From assembly GCA_965603495.1 (NCBI GenBank), contig CBFDDF010000013.1, positions 1-64,000 of the forward strand: a DNA stretch of 64,000 bases, read 5' to 3'. This DNA is from Thiomicrorhabdus sp965603495. Lineage in GTDB: Bacteria; Pseudomonadota; Gammaproteobacteria; Thiomicrospirales; Thiomicrospiraceae. Position 1 is the stretch's first letter. Each line of letters starts with the position of its first letter. Positions 8,469-17,634 of this stretch are shown here, in pieces. Under the pieces are notes generated by a model. The model did not search any database, was not told the origin of the DNA, and was given only the letters and a program-made list of their open reading frames with translations. Made by a program: the position numbers and the translations under genes.

Positions 8469-10406
8469 ATGAATGCACAAGATTCAACATATGATGTCAT
8501 TATCGTCGGTGGCGGGCATGCGGGTACCGAAGCTGCATTAGCATCTGCACGTATGGGTCTAAAGACCATCTTGCTGACGCATAACATTGATAGCCTCGGG
8601 CAAATGTCCTGTAACCCTGCTATTGGGGGGATCGGTAAAGGCCACTTAGTGAAAGAGATTGATGCCTTGGGCGGCGCGATGGCGATGGCGATTGATGAGG
8701 CCGGCATCCAGTTTCGAATTTTGAATGCCTCAAAAGGCCCTGCTGTACGCGCAACTCGAGCACAGGCTGACCGAGTGTTATATCGCCAAGCGATTCGCAT
8801 GCGTTTAGAAAATCAAGAGAATCTGAGTATTTTCCAACAACCAGTTGAAGATGTCATTTTAGAGGGCGATAATATTCGGGGTGTTGAAACCAAGATAGGG
8901 CTCAAGTTCTATGCTAATCAGGTGGTTTTGACCGTGGGGACGTTCCTGGCTGGTCGCATTCATATTGGTCTACAAAATTATGAAGGTGGTCGTGCTGGTG
9001 ATGAGCCGGCCAATCGTCTTGCGGCACGTTTACGTGAGTTGGCTCTGCCAGTAGGTCGTCTTAAAACCGGCACACCTCCGCGTATTGATGCACGCACAGT
9101 AGATTTTAGTGCGATGCAGGTTCAGCATGGTGACGTTCCAGTTCCTGTGTTTTCGTATATGGGCAAAGCGTCTATGCATCCCAAACAGATGCCATGTTAT
9201 ATCACTTACACAAATCCGCAAACGCACGCCGCCATTATGGCCTCTTTAGATCAGTCGCCGATGTATTCTGATCAAGGTGAAATTGATAGCGTTGGCCCGA
9301 GATATTGTCCATCGATTGAAGATAAGGTCATGCGTTTTGCCGATAAAGATCAGCATCAAGTCTTTATCGAGCCAGAAGGTTTAACGACCAATGAGTTGTA
9401 TCCGAATGGGATTTCAACCAGCTTGCCATATGAAACGCAGGTGAAAATTGTACAATCGATGAAAGGTCTGGAAAACGCTAAAATTATGCGTCCCGGTTAT
9501 GCCATTGAGTACGATTATTTTGACCCTCGTGGTTTGAAGCCAACTTTAGAAACCGAAGCGATTCACGGTCTGTTTTTTGCAGGGCAAATTAACGGGACTA
9601 CGGGTTATGAAGAAGCGGCTGCACAAGGTATTTTGGCAGGCATTAACGCCGGACGTCGTGCGCAGTTAAAAGATCAGTGGTATCCGCGCCGTGATGAAGC
9701 CTATTTGGGTGTGTTGGTGGATGATTTGATTACCATGGGCACCAATGAACCTTATCGCATGTTTACCTCTCGTGCAGAATATCGCTTGATGTTACGTGAA
9801 GACAATGCTGATCAGCGTTTAACAGCGGTTGCGCGAGAAATGGGTCTGATCGATGATGAGCGCTGGGCCGCTTATCAGGGGAAGTTAGAGTCGCTAGAGA
9901 AAGAAGTGGCGCGTTTAAAAGACACCTGGATTTATCCATCGCATCCTGAGGCGAAACAGGCCGAAGTGTTGATGGATTTACCGCTGAGTAAAGAGCAGAC
10001 TTTATTTGATTTATTAAAACGCCCAAATGTCGCTTACAATGCCTTGGCGGAATTGGATATATTTGGTGAAGGTGTTGCAGATGTCGCAGTGGTTGATCAA
10101 ATAGAGATAGAAGCTAAGTATTCAGGCTATATTGATCGTCAAATGCAACAGATCGATAAAATGAAGCGTTCTGAATCGGTGGAAATTCCAGCGGATTTGG
10201 ATTTGGATAGTCTTTCAGGTCTATCAAATGAAGTGAAACAAAAAATACGTGATCATAAGCCGGCTAACCTAGGGATGGCGAGTCGTATTCAAGGTATTAC
10301 ACCGGCAGCGGTTTCTATTTTATTGATTGCAATCAAAAAAGCACGGGCAAATGGCGGCCAAGGGCTTGAGAGTTCTCAGGTAGAGCCGGTTGTTAAAGAC
10401 GCTTAA
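8469..10406 (+). CDS. mnmG: tRNA uridine-5-carboxymethylaminomethyl modification enzyme MnmG (GidA)
   Basis: MnmG works with MnmE to install the cmnm5 group on U34 of several tRNAs. At 645 residues it has full family length. The FAD-binding motif VGGGHAGTEAA lies near the N terminus (about 13-23). The conserved MSCNPAIGGIGKGHLVKE and PRYCPSIEDKV segments, with the two catalytic Cys, are present. The start is preceded by AAAGGG at 8 bases. It heads the classic mnmG-rsmG-parA-parB-atp cluster, which usually lies near the replication origin. Confidence 0.97.
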   Translation: MNAQDSTYDVIIVGGGHAGTEAALASARMGLKTILLTHNIDSLGQMSCNPAIGGIGKGHLVKEIDALGGAMAMAIDEAGIQFRILNASKGPAVRATRAQADRVLYRQAIRMRLENQENLSIFQQPVEDVILEGDNIRGVETKIGLKFYANQVVLTVGTFLAGRIHIGLQNYEGGRAGDEPANRLAARLRELALPVGRLKTGTPPRIDARTVDFSAMQVQHGDVPVPVFSYMGKASMHPKQMPCYITYTNPQTHAAIMASLDQSPMYSDQGEIDSVGPRYCPSIEDKVMRFADKDQHQVFIEPEGLTTNELYPNGISTSLPYETQVKIVQSMKGLENAKIMRPGYAIEYDYFDPRGLKPTLETEAIHGLFFAGQINGTTGYEEAAAQGILAGINAGRRAQLKDQWYPRRDEAYLGVLVDDLITMGTNEPYRMFTSRAEYRLMLREDNADQRLTAVAREMGLIDDERWAAYQGKLESLEKEVARLKDTWIYPSHPEAKQAEVLMDLPLSKEQTLFDLLKRPNVAYNALAELDIFGEGVADVAVVDQIEIEAKYSGYIDRQMQQIDKMKRSESVEIPADLDLDSLSGLSNEVKQKIRDHKPANLGMASRIQGITPAAVSILLIAIKKARANGGQGLESSQVEPVVKDA

Positions 10407-10409
10407 TTC

Positions 10410-10432
10410 AAACGCCTAAAGTTAGGCGTTTT
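10410..10432 (+). terminator. weak hairpin after mnmG
   Basis: AACGCCTAA and TTAGGCGTT pair with a very short loop, followed by only four T. It could attenuate transcription between mnmG and rsmG. Confidence 0.5.
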
Positions 10433-10458
10433 GTACAAAATTATTTTTTAGGTAAACT

Positions 10459-11097
10459 ATGACGCTTTCAGCATTAAAACCCCAATTAGAAGCAGGTCTG
10501 GCAGAGCTCGAGTTGTCATTAACGGATACACAGGTTAATCAGCTTATTGAGTATTTGACCTTATTAGAAAAGTGGAATAAGGTTTACAATCTGACGGCTA
10601 TTCGTGATCCTAAAGAGATGTTGATTAAGCATCTGTTAGACAGTCTAGCTGTCGTGCCGCATATTACCGGCGAACGTATTATTGATGTCGGCACGGGCGG
10701 AGGGTTGCCAGGCATTCCCTTGGCTATCTGTTTTCCTGATAAAACGGTTGATTTGTTAGACAGTAATAGCAAGAAAACCCGGTTTTTGATTCAGGCTAAA
10801 GCAGAGCTAGGATTGGCGAACACTCTGGTCATTCATGACCGAGTAGAAAATTACCAGCCTAAGTTAGGCTACGATGCCGTGATTTCCCGTGCTTTCGCGT
10901 CAATGCAGGATATGTTGCATTGGACCGATCACTTGCTATCAAATAATGGTGTTTGGTGGGCAATGAAAGCACAACAAGAATTTGAAGATTTAACGAATCT
11001 ACCAGGCCTGGTCAAAATTGAAGAGACTATTCATTTGCAAATACCAGGTTTGGATGCAGAGCGTATGCTGATTAAGGCATTAAAACAAAAACAGTAA
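10459..11097 (+). CDS. rsmG: 16S rRNA (guanine527-N7)-methyltransferase RsmG (GidB)
   Basis: RsmG methylates N7 of G527 in 16S rRNA using S-adenosylmethionine. The 212-residue protein carries the SAM-binding motif DVGTGGGLPGIPLAI (about residues 75-89) and the conserved N-terminal LEKWNKVYNLTAI segment. It starts 52 bases after mnmG behind a weak hairpin. A copy of the 12-bp palindrome lies inside the reading frame, where it encodes Pro-Gly-Leu-Val near the C terminus. Confidence 0.96.
   Translation: MTLSALKPQLEAGLAELELSLTDTQVNQLIEYLTLLEKWNKVYNLTAIRDPKEMLIKHLLDSLAVVPHITGERIIDVGTGGGLPGIPLAICFPDKTVDLLDSNSKKTRFLIQAKAELGLANTLVIHDRVENYQPKLGYDAVISRAFASMQDMLHWTDHLLSNNGVWWAMKAQQEFEDLTNLPGLVKIEETIHLQIPGLDAERMLIKALKQKQ
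11001..11012. repeat. ACCAGGCCTGGT palindrome, copy 3 (inside rsmG)
   Basis: Exact core within the coding sequence, read as Leu-Pro-Gly-Leu-Val. Flanks do not extend the palindrome. Confidence 0.95.
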
Positions 11098-11154
11098 CCG
11101 TCAAAAATAGACAGGTTTATCAAAATAGCAGTAAGCAATAATTAAGGACAGTAC

Positions 11155-11922
11155 GTGGGAAGAGTGATTGCAATTGCCAACCAAAAAGGCGGCGTGGGGA
11201 AGACGACCACTAGCGTAAATTTGGCGGCCGCCTTAGCGCGTTTGGGTAAAAACGTCCTGTTGATTGATTTAGATCCCCAAGGTAATGCAACCGTTTCGGT
11301 TGGCGTCGATAAGGATCAGCTTAATGCTTCGGTATTTGAGGTTTTGGTTGGTGAGTGTAAGGCCAGAGCCGCTATTGTGCATGTTGAGCAAACTGGGATT
11401 GATCTATTGCCAGCCAATGGCGATTTGACGGCAGCTGAAGTCGTCCTGCTAGAAGAAAATATGGGGCCAAAACGTCTACGTAAAGTCTTAAAAAAGGTAC
11501 GAGACCAGTATGATGCTATTGTCATTGATTGTCCGCCTACTTTGAATATGCTGACCTTAAATGCCTTAACAGCGTCCGACGGTATTGTTGTCCCGGTACA
11601 GTGTGAGTTCTTCGCCTTGGAGGGGTTGTCTTCTTTAATGAGTACGATTGATACCATCCAGAGCGAGTTAAATCCAGATTTACATATAGATGGCTTGCTA
11701 AGAACCATGCATGACCGCCGTAACAATTTGGCCAATGACGTTTCTAATCAATTGGTCAGTCATTTTGGGATGAAAGTGCTGCAGACCATTGTGCCGAGAA
11801 ATGTACGCCTGGCCGAGGCGCCCAGTCATGGCGAGTCAATTTTAGATTATGATGTCGCATCTAATGGTGCAATTGCCTATTTGGCTCTGGCAAACGAGTT
11901 AGCTCGTAAAACAAAGCTATAA
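11155..11922 (+). CDS. parA: chromosome partitioning ATPase ParA (Soj)
   Basis: The 255-residue ParA ATPase binds DNA and ParB and drives origin segregation. The deviant Walker A motif KGGVGKTT is at about residues 10-17, Walker A' is LLIDLDPQGN and Walker B is IVIDCPP. The start is GTG, giving the usual GRVIAIANQKGGVGKTT beginning, with AAGGACAG upstream. The short length without an N-terminal extension indicates the chromosomal type. It is paired with parB 36 bases downstream. Confidence 0.96.
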   Translation: MGRVIAIANQKGGVGKTTTSVNLAAALARLGKNVLLIDLDPQGNATVSVGVDKDQLNASVFEVLVGECKARAAIVHVEQTGIDLLPANGDLTAAEVVLLEENMGPKRLRKVLKKVRDQYDAIVIDCPPTLNMLTLNALTASDGIVVPVQCEFFALEGLSSLMSTIDTIQSELNPDLHIDGLLRTMHDRRNNLANDVSNQLVSHFGMKVLQTIVPRNVRLAEAPSHGESILDYDVASNGAIAYLALANELARKTKL

Positions 11923-11958
11923 CATAAGAAAACAGACAGTAATAAAGGTAGGGTTTAC

Positions 11959-12828
11959 GTGGTTAAGAAACGTTCAGGGATGGGAAAGCTCGGTATTCAC
12001 GCGATGATTGGTGCAAAGCAAAAGGCCGATAATAGCAGTGCGGATTTGCGTATTGAGAAAGTGTCGGTTTCTCAACTTCAACCTGGTCAGTATCAGCCTA
12101 GACAGCAATTTAATGATGAGTCATTACAAGAGCTAGCGGATTCGATTAAAGTTCAAGGTATCGTTCAGCCTATTATCGTTCGACCTATCGGCGCTGATAA
12201 GTATGAAATTATCGCTGGTGAACGCCGTTGGCGAGCATCAAAGTTAGCTGGACTTGATAAGGTTCCAGTGGTCATTCGTCAAGCTGATAGTCAGGCAACA
12301 CTGGCGATGGCACTGATCGAAAATATACAGCGTGAAGATCTTAATCCTATTGAAACTGCAATTGGCTTGAAGCGTTTATTGCAAGAGTTTGATTTAACTC
12401 AGCAGTCTGTTGCAGATGCAGTAGGCCGCTCCCGTGCAGCGGTCTCTAACTTATTAAGATTGCTGAAATTGCCACAAGACATTCAAACCAATTTACATGA
12501 TGGGTTGCTGAGCATGGGGCATGCAAGGGCGATTATCAGTCTGCCGGAAATAGTGCAGAAGGATCTTGCAAATAAGGCGATTGACAAAGGCTGGTCCGTT
12601 CGTGAGATTGAAGAGGCTGCTCAGCAGTTTTTAGTACCGAAGAAGTTGATAAATGCAGCCAAGAAAAAAGCAGTGCCTGGCTTTGATGAGGTGATGTTGA
12701 GGCAGGCCGCGTTGTCTGAAAAGATTTCAGCACAAGTGAAGATAAGTCATCGTGAAAATGGTCGAGGGAAGATTGAAATCAGTTATCAGGATATGAATGA
12801 GCTAAATCGGTTGTTAAATCTATTTTGA
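11959..12828 (+). CDS. parB: chromosome partitioning protein ParB (Spo0J)
   Basis: ParB is the CTP-dependent clamp that loads at parS sites. The 289-residue protein has the catalytic GERRWRASKLAGL segment, the ENIQREDLNPIETA motif, a helix-turn-helix (about 145-170, including VGRSRAAVSNLLRLLKLP) and a C-terminal dimerisation part. The start is GTG with AAAGGTAGGG upstream. A parS-like sequence lies about 36 kb away in this window. Confidence 0.96.
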   Translation: MVKKRSGMGKLGIHAMIGAKQKADNSSADLRIEKVSVSQLQPGQYQPRQQFNDESLQELADSIKVQGIVQPIIVRPIGADKYEIIAGERRWRASKLAGLDKVPVVIRQADSQATLAMALIENIQREDLNPIETAIGLKRLLQEFDLTQQSVADAVGRSRAAVSNLLRLLKLPQDIQTNLHDGLLSMGHARAIISLPEIVQKDLANKAIDKGWSVREIEEAAQQFLVPKKLINAAKKKAVPGFDEVMLRQAALSEKISAQVKISHRENGRGKIEISYQDMNELNRLLNLF

Positions 12829-13066
12829 TATAACCGTTGACCATAAAATCATTTAATAGAATTGTCATATTCAGTTTTGGAGAGTAGATGTTGTGCTTTG
12901 TTTTCGGATAGTCACCTTATCTAGTATCATTTCAATAAATTAACTGAAAAACTTCAAATTTCCGGTCAATAGACTGGCTTTTAGGGTCATAAAACATTAT
13001 CATGAGCGCCCATTTAGCTTGAACTTAGTTTGACTAAAAAGTATCATTACCAGAGTTTGCCATTGT

Positions 13067-13351
13067 ATGAGTGAGTCAAATAAATCTAAGCCGGAAACCG
13101 AGCAAGCGGACCCTCCTGGCGCAGCGGCAAATTTTTTGCTGATTAGTGCAGGATCGATATTTACATCGATGCTTATTGCAGGTTTTATTGTGGGATATAT
13201 GTTGGATCAGTTATTTGATACCACGCCCCTGTTTTTCCTAGGCTGTGCTGTATTAGGTTTTATTGGTGGTATACAGAAAGTACATCAGCTAACCAAGCGA
13301 TTAGATCCACCGCCGAAGGATAAAGAGAGTGAAGATGATCAAAAATCTTAA
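13067..13351 (+). CDS. AtpZ/AtpI-family protein of the ATP synthase operon
   Basis: The 94-residue protein has a charged N terminus, two membrane helices (about 24-48 and 53-70) joined by a short loop, and a charged C-terminal tail. The family (AF1Q/AtpZ, PF09527) is found as the first gene of many atp operons and has been linked to Mg2+/Ca2+ handling and assembly of the Fo sector. Its end overlaps the next gene by 23 bases, so the two are translationally linked. Confidence 0.8.
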   Translation: MSESNKSKPETEQADPPGAAANFLLISAGSIFTSMLIAGFIVGYMLDQLFDTTPLFFLGCAVLGFIGGIQKVHQLTKRLDPPPKDKESEDDQKS

Positions 13352-13700
13352 TAAAGCTTTCAAAATCCAGGGGTTAATTGGATTAATAATGGTGGCAATT
13401 TTTGCGACCCAAGGTCAGGCTATGGGCGCTGGCTACGGTTTTTTTATAGGGATCATGAACGTACTGATGCTCAGCTTTACCTTTAGTAAAGCGAATGCTC
13501 GTGCAGAAGATGATCCAAAAACCGGCATACTAATTTTATATATGAGTGCAGTGATTAGATTTGTTCTATTAGCTGTGTTATTTGTTTTAGGGCTGTCTTT
13601 CCTCGATGCAAGTCAAGCTTTCCCTGTGGTATTAACCTTTGTGTTGATGCAGCTAGGACAGCTTTTCAATCTGAAGGGAAAAAGACGTTTGACTGATTAA
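13329..13700 (+). CDS. atpI: ATP synthase subunit I
   Basis: The 123-residue protein with four hydrophobic segments fits the AtpI family, which helps c-ring assembly in ATP synthase biogenesis. It sits directly before atpB. The chosen GTG start (13329) has AAGGA 8 bases upstream. An ATG at 13335 is a possible alternative with poorer spacing. It overlaps the previous gene by 23 bases. Confidence 0.85.
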   Translation: MKMIKNLNKAFKIQGLIGLIMVAIFATQGQAMGAGYGFFIGIMNVLMLSFTFSKANARAEDDPKTGILILYMSAVIRFVLLAVLFVLGLSFLDASQAFPVVLTFVLMQLGQLFNLKGKRRLTD

Positions 13701-13711
13701 GGAGTAGACCA

Positions 13712-14539
13712 TTGAGTGCTGAAAAAATGGGAACTGTCGAGTATATTCAACATCACTTGACAAACAATAGCATTGGTGAGGGTTTTTGGACCCTTAACTT
13801 AGATACCATAGTGGTAAGTTTTTTGCTGGGTGCATTGATTGTATTTGTATCAGCTCGCTTAGGTAGACAGCTTTCAACGGATACACCAGGTGGGTTTCAG
13901 AACTTTGTAGAGTCAATTTTAGACTTCGTTGCAACGAATGTAAGAGACGCATTTCCGGGTCATAACCCACTGATTGCACCATTAGCGTTAACGATTTTTG
14001 TCTGGGTATGGTTAATGAACTTCATGGATTTAATTCCAGTAGATTTAGTCCCATATTTGTTTCAGTTGGTGACGGGTGATTCTCATGCCTTCTTGAAGAT
14101 TGTTCCTACAACGGATTTAAATACGGCTTTAGCTATGTCTTTGACAGTATTTATACTAATTATTTTCTATAGCATCAAAATTAAAGGTGTGTGGGGCTTC
14201 ACTAAGATGTTCCTTTTCCACCCTTTTGGAAAGTTCTTCGTACCTGTGAATATCGTAATGACATTCATCGAAGAAATTTCAAAACCACTTTCTCTTGCTT
14301 TGCGACTGTTCGGTAACATGTTCGCAGGGGAGCTTGTATTCCTACTGATCGCATTGATCGGTGGAACTTTAGCAGTGGGTGCCGCTGCTCTATTCTGGGC
14401 GCCATTACAGATTATTCTGGATCTTGGTTGGTTGATTTTCCACTTGTTGGTCATCACTCTTCAAGCCTTTATCTTTATGGTGCTCACGATTGTTTATCTT
14501 GGGATGGCTCATGTAGATGACGCAGAAATGGGTCACTAA
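13712..14539 (+). CDS. atpB: ATP synthase Fo subunit a
   Basis: Subunit a forms the proton half-channels against the c-ring. The 275-residue polytopic protein has the conserved PLALTIFVWVWLMNFMDLIP and LSLALRLFGNMFAGEL segments; the latter carries the essential Arg. The start is TTG at 13712, 8 bases after AAGGAG. It is supported because the resulting MSAEKMGTVEYIQHHLTNN start resembles that of E. coli AtpB. Downstream lies an unusually long 160-base gap before atpE. Confidence 0.96.
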   Translation: MSAEKMGTVEYIQHHLTNNSIGEGFWTLNLDTIVVSFLLGALIVFVSARLGRQLSTDTPGGFQNFVESILDFVATNVRDAFPGHNPLIAPLALTIFVWVWLMNFMDLIPVDLVPYLFQLVTGDSHAFLKIVPTTDLNTALAMSLTVFILIIFYSIKIKGVWGFTKMFLFHPFGKFFVPVNIVMTFIEEISKPLSLALRLFGNMFAGELVFLLIALIGGTLAVGAAALFWAPLQIILDLGWLIFHLLVITLQAFIFMVLTIVYLGMAHVDDAEMGH

Positions 14540-14668
14540 GTCAGTCTAGATAACAATTAACGGAATAGGCGACTACAGGCTAGTGTTACTAGTCTAAGGT
14601 CACCAAAAGGGTTTAAGCGCACCTACTTTAGTTTCACTACTTAGGTAAAAAGCTTTTTATTAACTATG

Positions 14669-14699
14669 TTTTTTTAACTTTAAACTTTGGAGAAAATCG
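14669..14699 (+). promoter_or_regulatory. U-rich translation enhancer before atpE
   Basis: A T-rich tract (14669-14686) runs into the ribosome-binding site TTGGAGAAA. The layout matches the U-rich initiation region that raises atpE translation in E. coli, where about ten c subunits are needed per complex. The rest of the 160-base gap shows no gene. Confidence 0.5.
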
Positions 14700-14990
14700 A
14701 TGGAAGTAACTGCTACTATGATTGCTGATATCTACGCTGCAACTGCTATTGGTGTGGGTGTAATTTTGGCTGCTGCTGGACTGGGTTCAGCTATTGGTTG
14801 GGGTCTTATCTGTTCTAAAACTCTTGAAGGTATTGCACGTCAGCCAGAAATGCGTCCAGCATTAATGACTAACATGTTCATCTTCGCTGGTTTGATGGAA
14901 TCTTTCCCATTCATCATCCTAGCTTTCGCAATGTGGTTCTTATTTGCTAACCCATTCGTTGGTGCGATGACTGCTGCTTTAGGTGCTTAA
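14700..14990 (+). CDS. atpE: ATP synthase Fo subunit c
   Basis: The 96-residue two-helix proteolipid forms the rotor ring. The polar loop is RQPEMRP (47-53). The ion-binding carboxylate is Glu67 in LMESFP, where E. coli has Asp61. The position that holds Gln in Na+-binding c subunits is Trp34 here, so a proton rather than sodium site is the simpler reading. It is slightly longer than the E. coli subunit (79 residues), with extra N- and C-terminal residues. Confidence 0.97.
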   Translation: MEVTATMIADIYAATAIGVGVILAAAGLGSAIGWGLICSKTLEGIARQPEMRPALMTNMFIFAGLMESFPFIILAFAMWFLFANPFVGAMTAALGA

Positions 14991-15045
14991 TCTAAACGCA
15001 ACAACTGTACTTTATTAATTAATAACGAATGGCGAGGTAACCACT

Positions 15046-15516
15046 GTGAGTATTAACGCAACGCTTCTCATCCAGATGATCGCATTTATGCTACTAATCT
15101 GGCTTGTGAACAAAGTGCTGTGGGGGCCACTTTCTAAGTTAATGGAAGATCGTCAGAAGAAAATTTCTGATGGCCTTTCGGCAGCTGAGAAAGGTAAGCA
15201 TGAACTTGAGTTAGCTGAACAGAAAGCAAAAGATGTTCTTAAAGATGCTAAAACTCAAGCTCAAAATATACTAGGTCAAGCTGAAAAGCGTGGTTCTGAA
15301 ATCGTAGAAGATGCGAAAGTAAAAGCCACAGAAGAAGCTGGCCGTATTAAAGCTTCAGCCCAAGCAGAGATAGAGCAAGAAGTTAGTCGAGCGCGTGAAG
15401 ATCTTCGTAAAGAAGTCGCTTCAATCGCAATATCTGGTGCAGAGAAAATTCTTCGTAAAGAAGTAGACGCTGCAGCACATAACGCTATGCTTGAAACCTT
15501 GGTTAAATCAATCTAA
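15046..15516 (+). CDS. atpF: ATP synthase Fo subunit b
   Basis: The 156-residue subunit is the peripheral stalk. One N-terminal membrane helix (about 5-25) is followed by a long Ala/Lys/Glu-rich coiled coil that holds the F1 sector. Length is as in E. coli (156). The GTG start follows GGCGAGGT. It ends 10 bases before atpH. Confidence 0.96.
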   Translation: MSINATLLIQMIAFMLLIWLVNKVLWGPLSKLMEDRQKKISDGLSAAEKGKHELELAEQKAKDVLKDAKTQAQNILGQAEKRGSEIVEDAKVKATEEAGRIKASAQAEIEQEVSRAREDLRKEVASIAISGAEKILRKEVDAAAHNAMLETLVKSI

Positions 15517-15526
15517 GGAAAACTCT

Positions 15527-16063
15527 ATGGCACAATTAATGACAATTGCACGACCATATGCAGAAGCGGTATTTGCGCTTTCTTCGGAAGCCAAAAACCT
15601 AGCAGTATGGTCAGATGAACTAGCTAACCTAGCAACGATCTCTCAAGATGATGCTATGGCCGCTATGATCAAGAACCCAGCGTACTCTGCCGATAATATC
15701 GTCACAGTATTCACGGAAGTGATGGGTAAAAATCTGACTGCTGAAGGTAAAAACCTTCTTACTGTCTTGGCTGGTAACAAACGTTTAGGCGCTCTAGCTT
15801 ATGTTTCTGAGGTTTTTGAAACCTTGAAAGCAGAAGCTGAAAAACGTGTCCGAGCGACTGTTATTTCAGCACGCAAAACTACGGTTGAGCAGAAGAAAAT
15901 ATTAAGTGCTGCTTTAAATGCTAAGTTTGACGCCGAAGTAGAAATTACTTATGAAGAAGATACTTCATTAGTCGGCGGCATTAAGATTAAAGTCGGTGAC
16001 TGGGCTATTGATGGTTCAGCACTTACACAACTTAAAAAACTTGGCGCAGCAATCGCCCAATAA
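15527..16063 (+). CDS. atpH: ATP synthase F1 subunit delta
   Basis: The 178-residue subunit joins the stalk to the top of F1. The start chosen is ATG at 15527, with AAGGAAAA 6 bases upstream. It gives the expected MAQLMTIARPYAEAVF beginning and a length close to that of E. coli (177). The frame is open further upstream to 15491 inside atpF, but that extension is not family-like. The C-terminal VGGIKIKVGDWAIDGS motif is typical. Confidence 0.96.
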   Translation: MAQLMTIARPYAEAVFALSSEAKNLAVWSDELANLATISQDDAMAAMIKNPAYSADNIVTVFTEVMGKNLTAEGKNLLTVLAGNKRLGALAYVSEVFETLKAEAEKRVRATVISARKTTVEQKKILSAALNAKFDAEVEITYEEDTSLVGGIKIKVGDWAIDGSALTQLKKLGAAIAQ

Positions 16064-16078
16064 TGGAGAGGAACAAAC

Positions 16079-17620
16079 ATGAAATTGAATGCCTCTGAAA
16101 TCAGCAACCTAATCAAAGACCGCATTAGTGGATTTGACGGTGCAGCTGAGTCTGGCAGTGAAGGGACTGTCGTTAGCATCGCTGACGGTATCGCTCTTGT
16201 TCACGGTGTTTCAGACGTAATGTACGGTGAAATGGTTCAGTTCGACGAGAACACATTCGGTATGGCTCTTAACCTAGAGTCAGATTCTGTTGGTGTTGTT
16301 GTACTTGGTGAATATGAGCACATTTCTGAAGGTGACAAGGTCACTTGTACAGGTCGCATATTAGAAGTACCAGTAGGTCCAGAACTTAACGGTCGTGTTG
16401 TAGACGCTTTAGGTCGTCCAATCGATGGTAAAGGTCCTATTGCAACTAAGGTGACTTCGCCTATCGAGCGTATCGCTCCAGGTGTTATCGATCGTCAATC
16501 AGTTGACGAGCCAATGATGACTGGTATTAAGTCTATCGACTCTATGATTCCAGTTGGCCGTGGTCAACGTGAGTTAATCATCGGAGATCGTCAGACTGGT
16601 AAAACAGCTATCGCTATCGATGCAATCATCTCTCAAAAGAATACTGGTGTTAAATGTATTTACGTAGCAATGGGGCAGAAAGCTTCTACAGTTGCTAACG
16701 TAGCACGTAAATTGGAAGAGTACGGCGCAATGGATAACACTGTTATCGTTGCAGCAAATGCTTCTGATCCTGCGGCTCTTCAGTACTTAGCAGCGTTTGC
16801 TGGTTGTGCTATGGGTGAATACTACCGTGACCGTGGTGAAGATGCGTTGATCATCTATGATGATTTAACAAAGCAAGCTCAGTCATACCGTCAGATTTCA
16901 TTACTACTTCGTCGTCCTCCGGGTCGTGAAGCATTCCCTGGTGATATCTTCTATCTTCATTCTCGTTTACTTGAGCGTGCTGCTCGTGTAAGTGCTGCTT
17001 ATGTAGAGAAGTTCACAAATGGTGAAGTAAAAGGTAAGACTGGTTCTTTGACTGCATTGCCTATTATTGAAACTCAAGCTGGTGATGTATCTGCTTTCGT
17101 ACCTACTAACGTAATCTCTATTACTGATGGTCAGATCTTTCTTGAAACGGGTTTATTCTCTCAAGGTATCCGTCCTGCGGTTAACGCTGGTTTGTCTGTA
17201 TCACGTGTTGGTGGTGCTGCTCAAACTAAAGCGATCAAAAAATTAGGTGGTAGTATCCGTTTGGACTTAGCACAGTACCGTGAATTAGCGGCATTTGCTC
17301 AGTTTGCATCGGATCTTGATTCTGCGACTAAAGCACAGTTAGAGCGTGGTAAACGCGTGACTGAACTTATGAAGCAAAAGCAATACTCTCCGCTAACAAT
17401 TGCTGAGATGGCTATTTCTTTGTATTCTGCGAATGAAGGATACTTAGATGATGTAGAAGTTGATAAGTTATTAGACTTTGAAGCAGCTCTACATTCTCAC
17501 TTGAATTCTGCAAATGCTGACTTAGCTGCCCAAATCAATGAGAAGGGTGACTGGAATGGCGATATCATCGCAGCTGTAAAAGCTTGTGTTGAGTCATTCA
17601 AGGCTAACGGCGTTTACTAA
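16079..17620 (+). CDS. atpA: ATP synthase F1 subunit alpha
   Basis: The 513-residue subunit carries the non-catalytic nucleotide sites of F1. Walker A is GDRQTGKTAIAID, Walker B lies in DALIIYDDLTKQA, and the RPPGREAFPGDIFYLHSRLLERA segment is typical. Length equals that of E. coli AtpA. It has a strong TGGAGAGG ribosome-binding site. Codon use is highly biased, as in other abundant proteins of this operon. Confidence 0.98.
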   Translation: MKLNASEISNLIKDRISGFDGAAESGSEGTVVSIADGIALVHGVSDVMYGEMVQFDENTFGMALNLESDSVGVVVLGEYEHISEGDKVTCTGRILEVPVGPELNGRVVDALGRPIDGKGPIATKVTSPIERIAPGVIDRQSVDEPMMTGIKSIDSMIPVGRGQRELIIGDRQTGKTAIAIDAIISQKNTGVKCIYVAMGQKASTVANVARKLEEYGAMDNTVIVAANASDPAALQYLAAFAGCAMGEYYRDRGEDALIIYDDLTKQAQSYRQISLLLRRPPGREAFPGDIFYLHSRLLERAARVSAAYVEKFTNGEVKGKTGSLTALPIIETQAGDVSAFVPTNVISITDGQIFLETGLFSQGIRPAVNAGLSVSRVGGAAQTKAIKKLGGSIRLDLAQYRELAAFAQFASDLDSATKAQLERGKRVTELMKQKQYSPLTIAEMAISLYSANEGYLDDVEVDKLLDFEAALHSHLNSANADLAAQINEKGDWNGDIIAAVKACVESFKANGVY

Positions 17621-17634
17621 TTAAGGAGTAAGCC

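Noticed and set aside
8297..8494. 65-codon open frame before mnmG
   Set aside because: It overlaps the mnmG start out of frame, has no ribosome-binding site and no protein-like composition.
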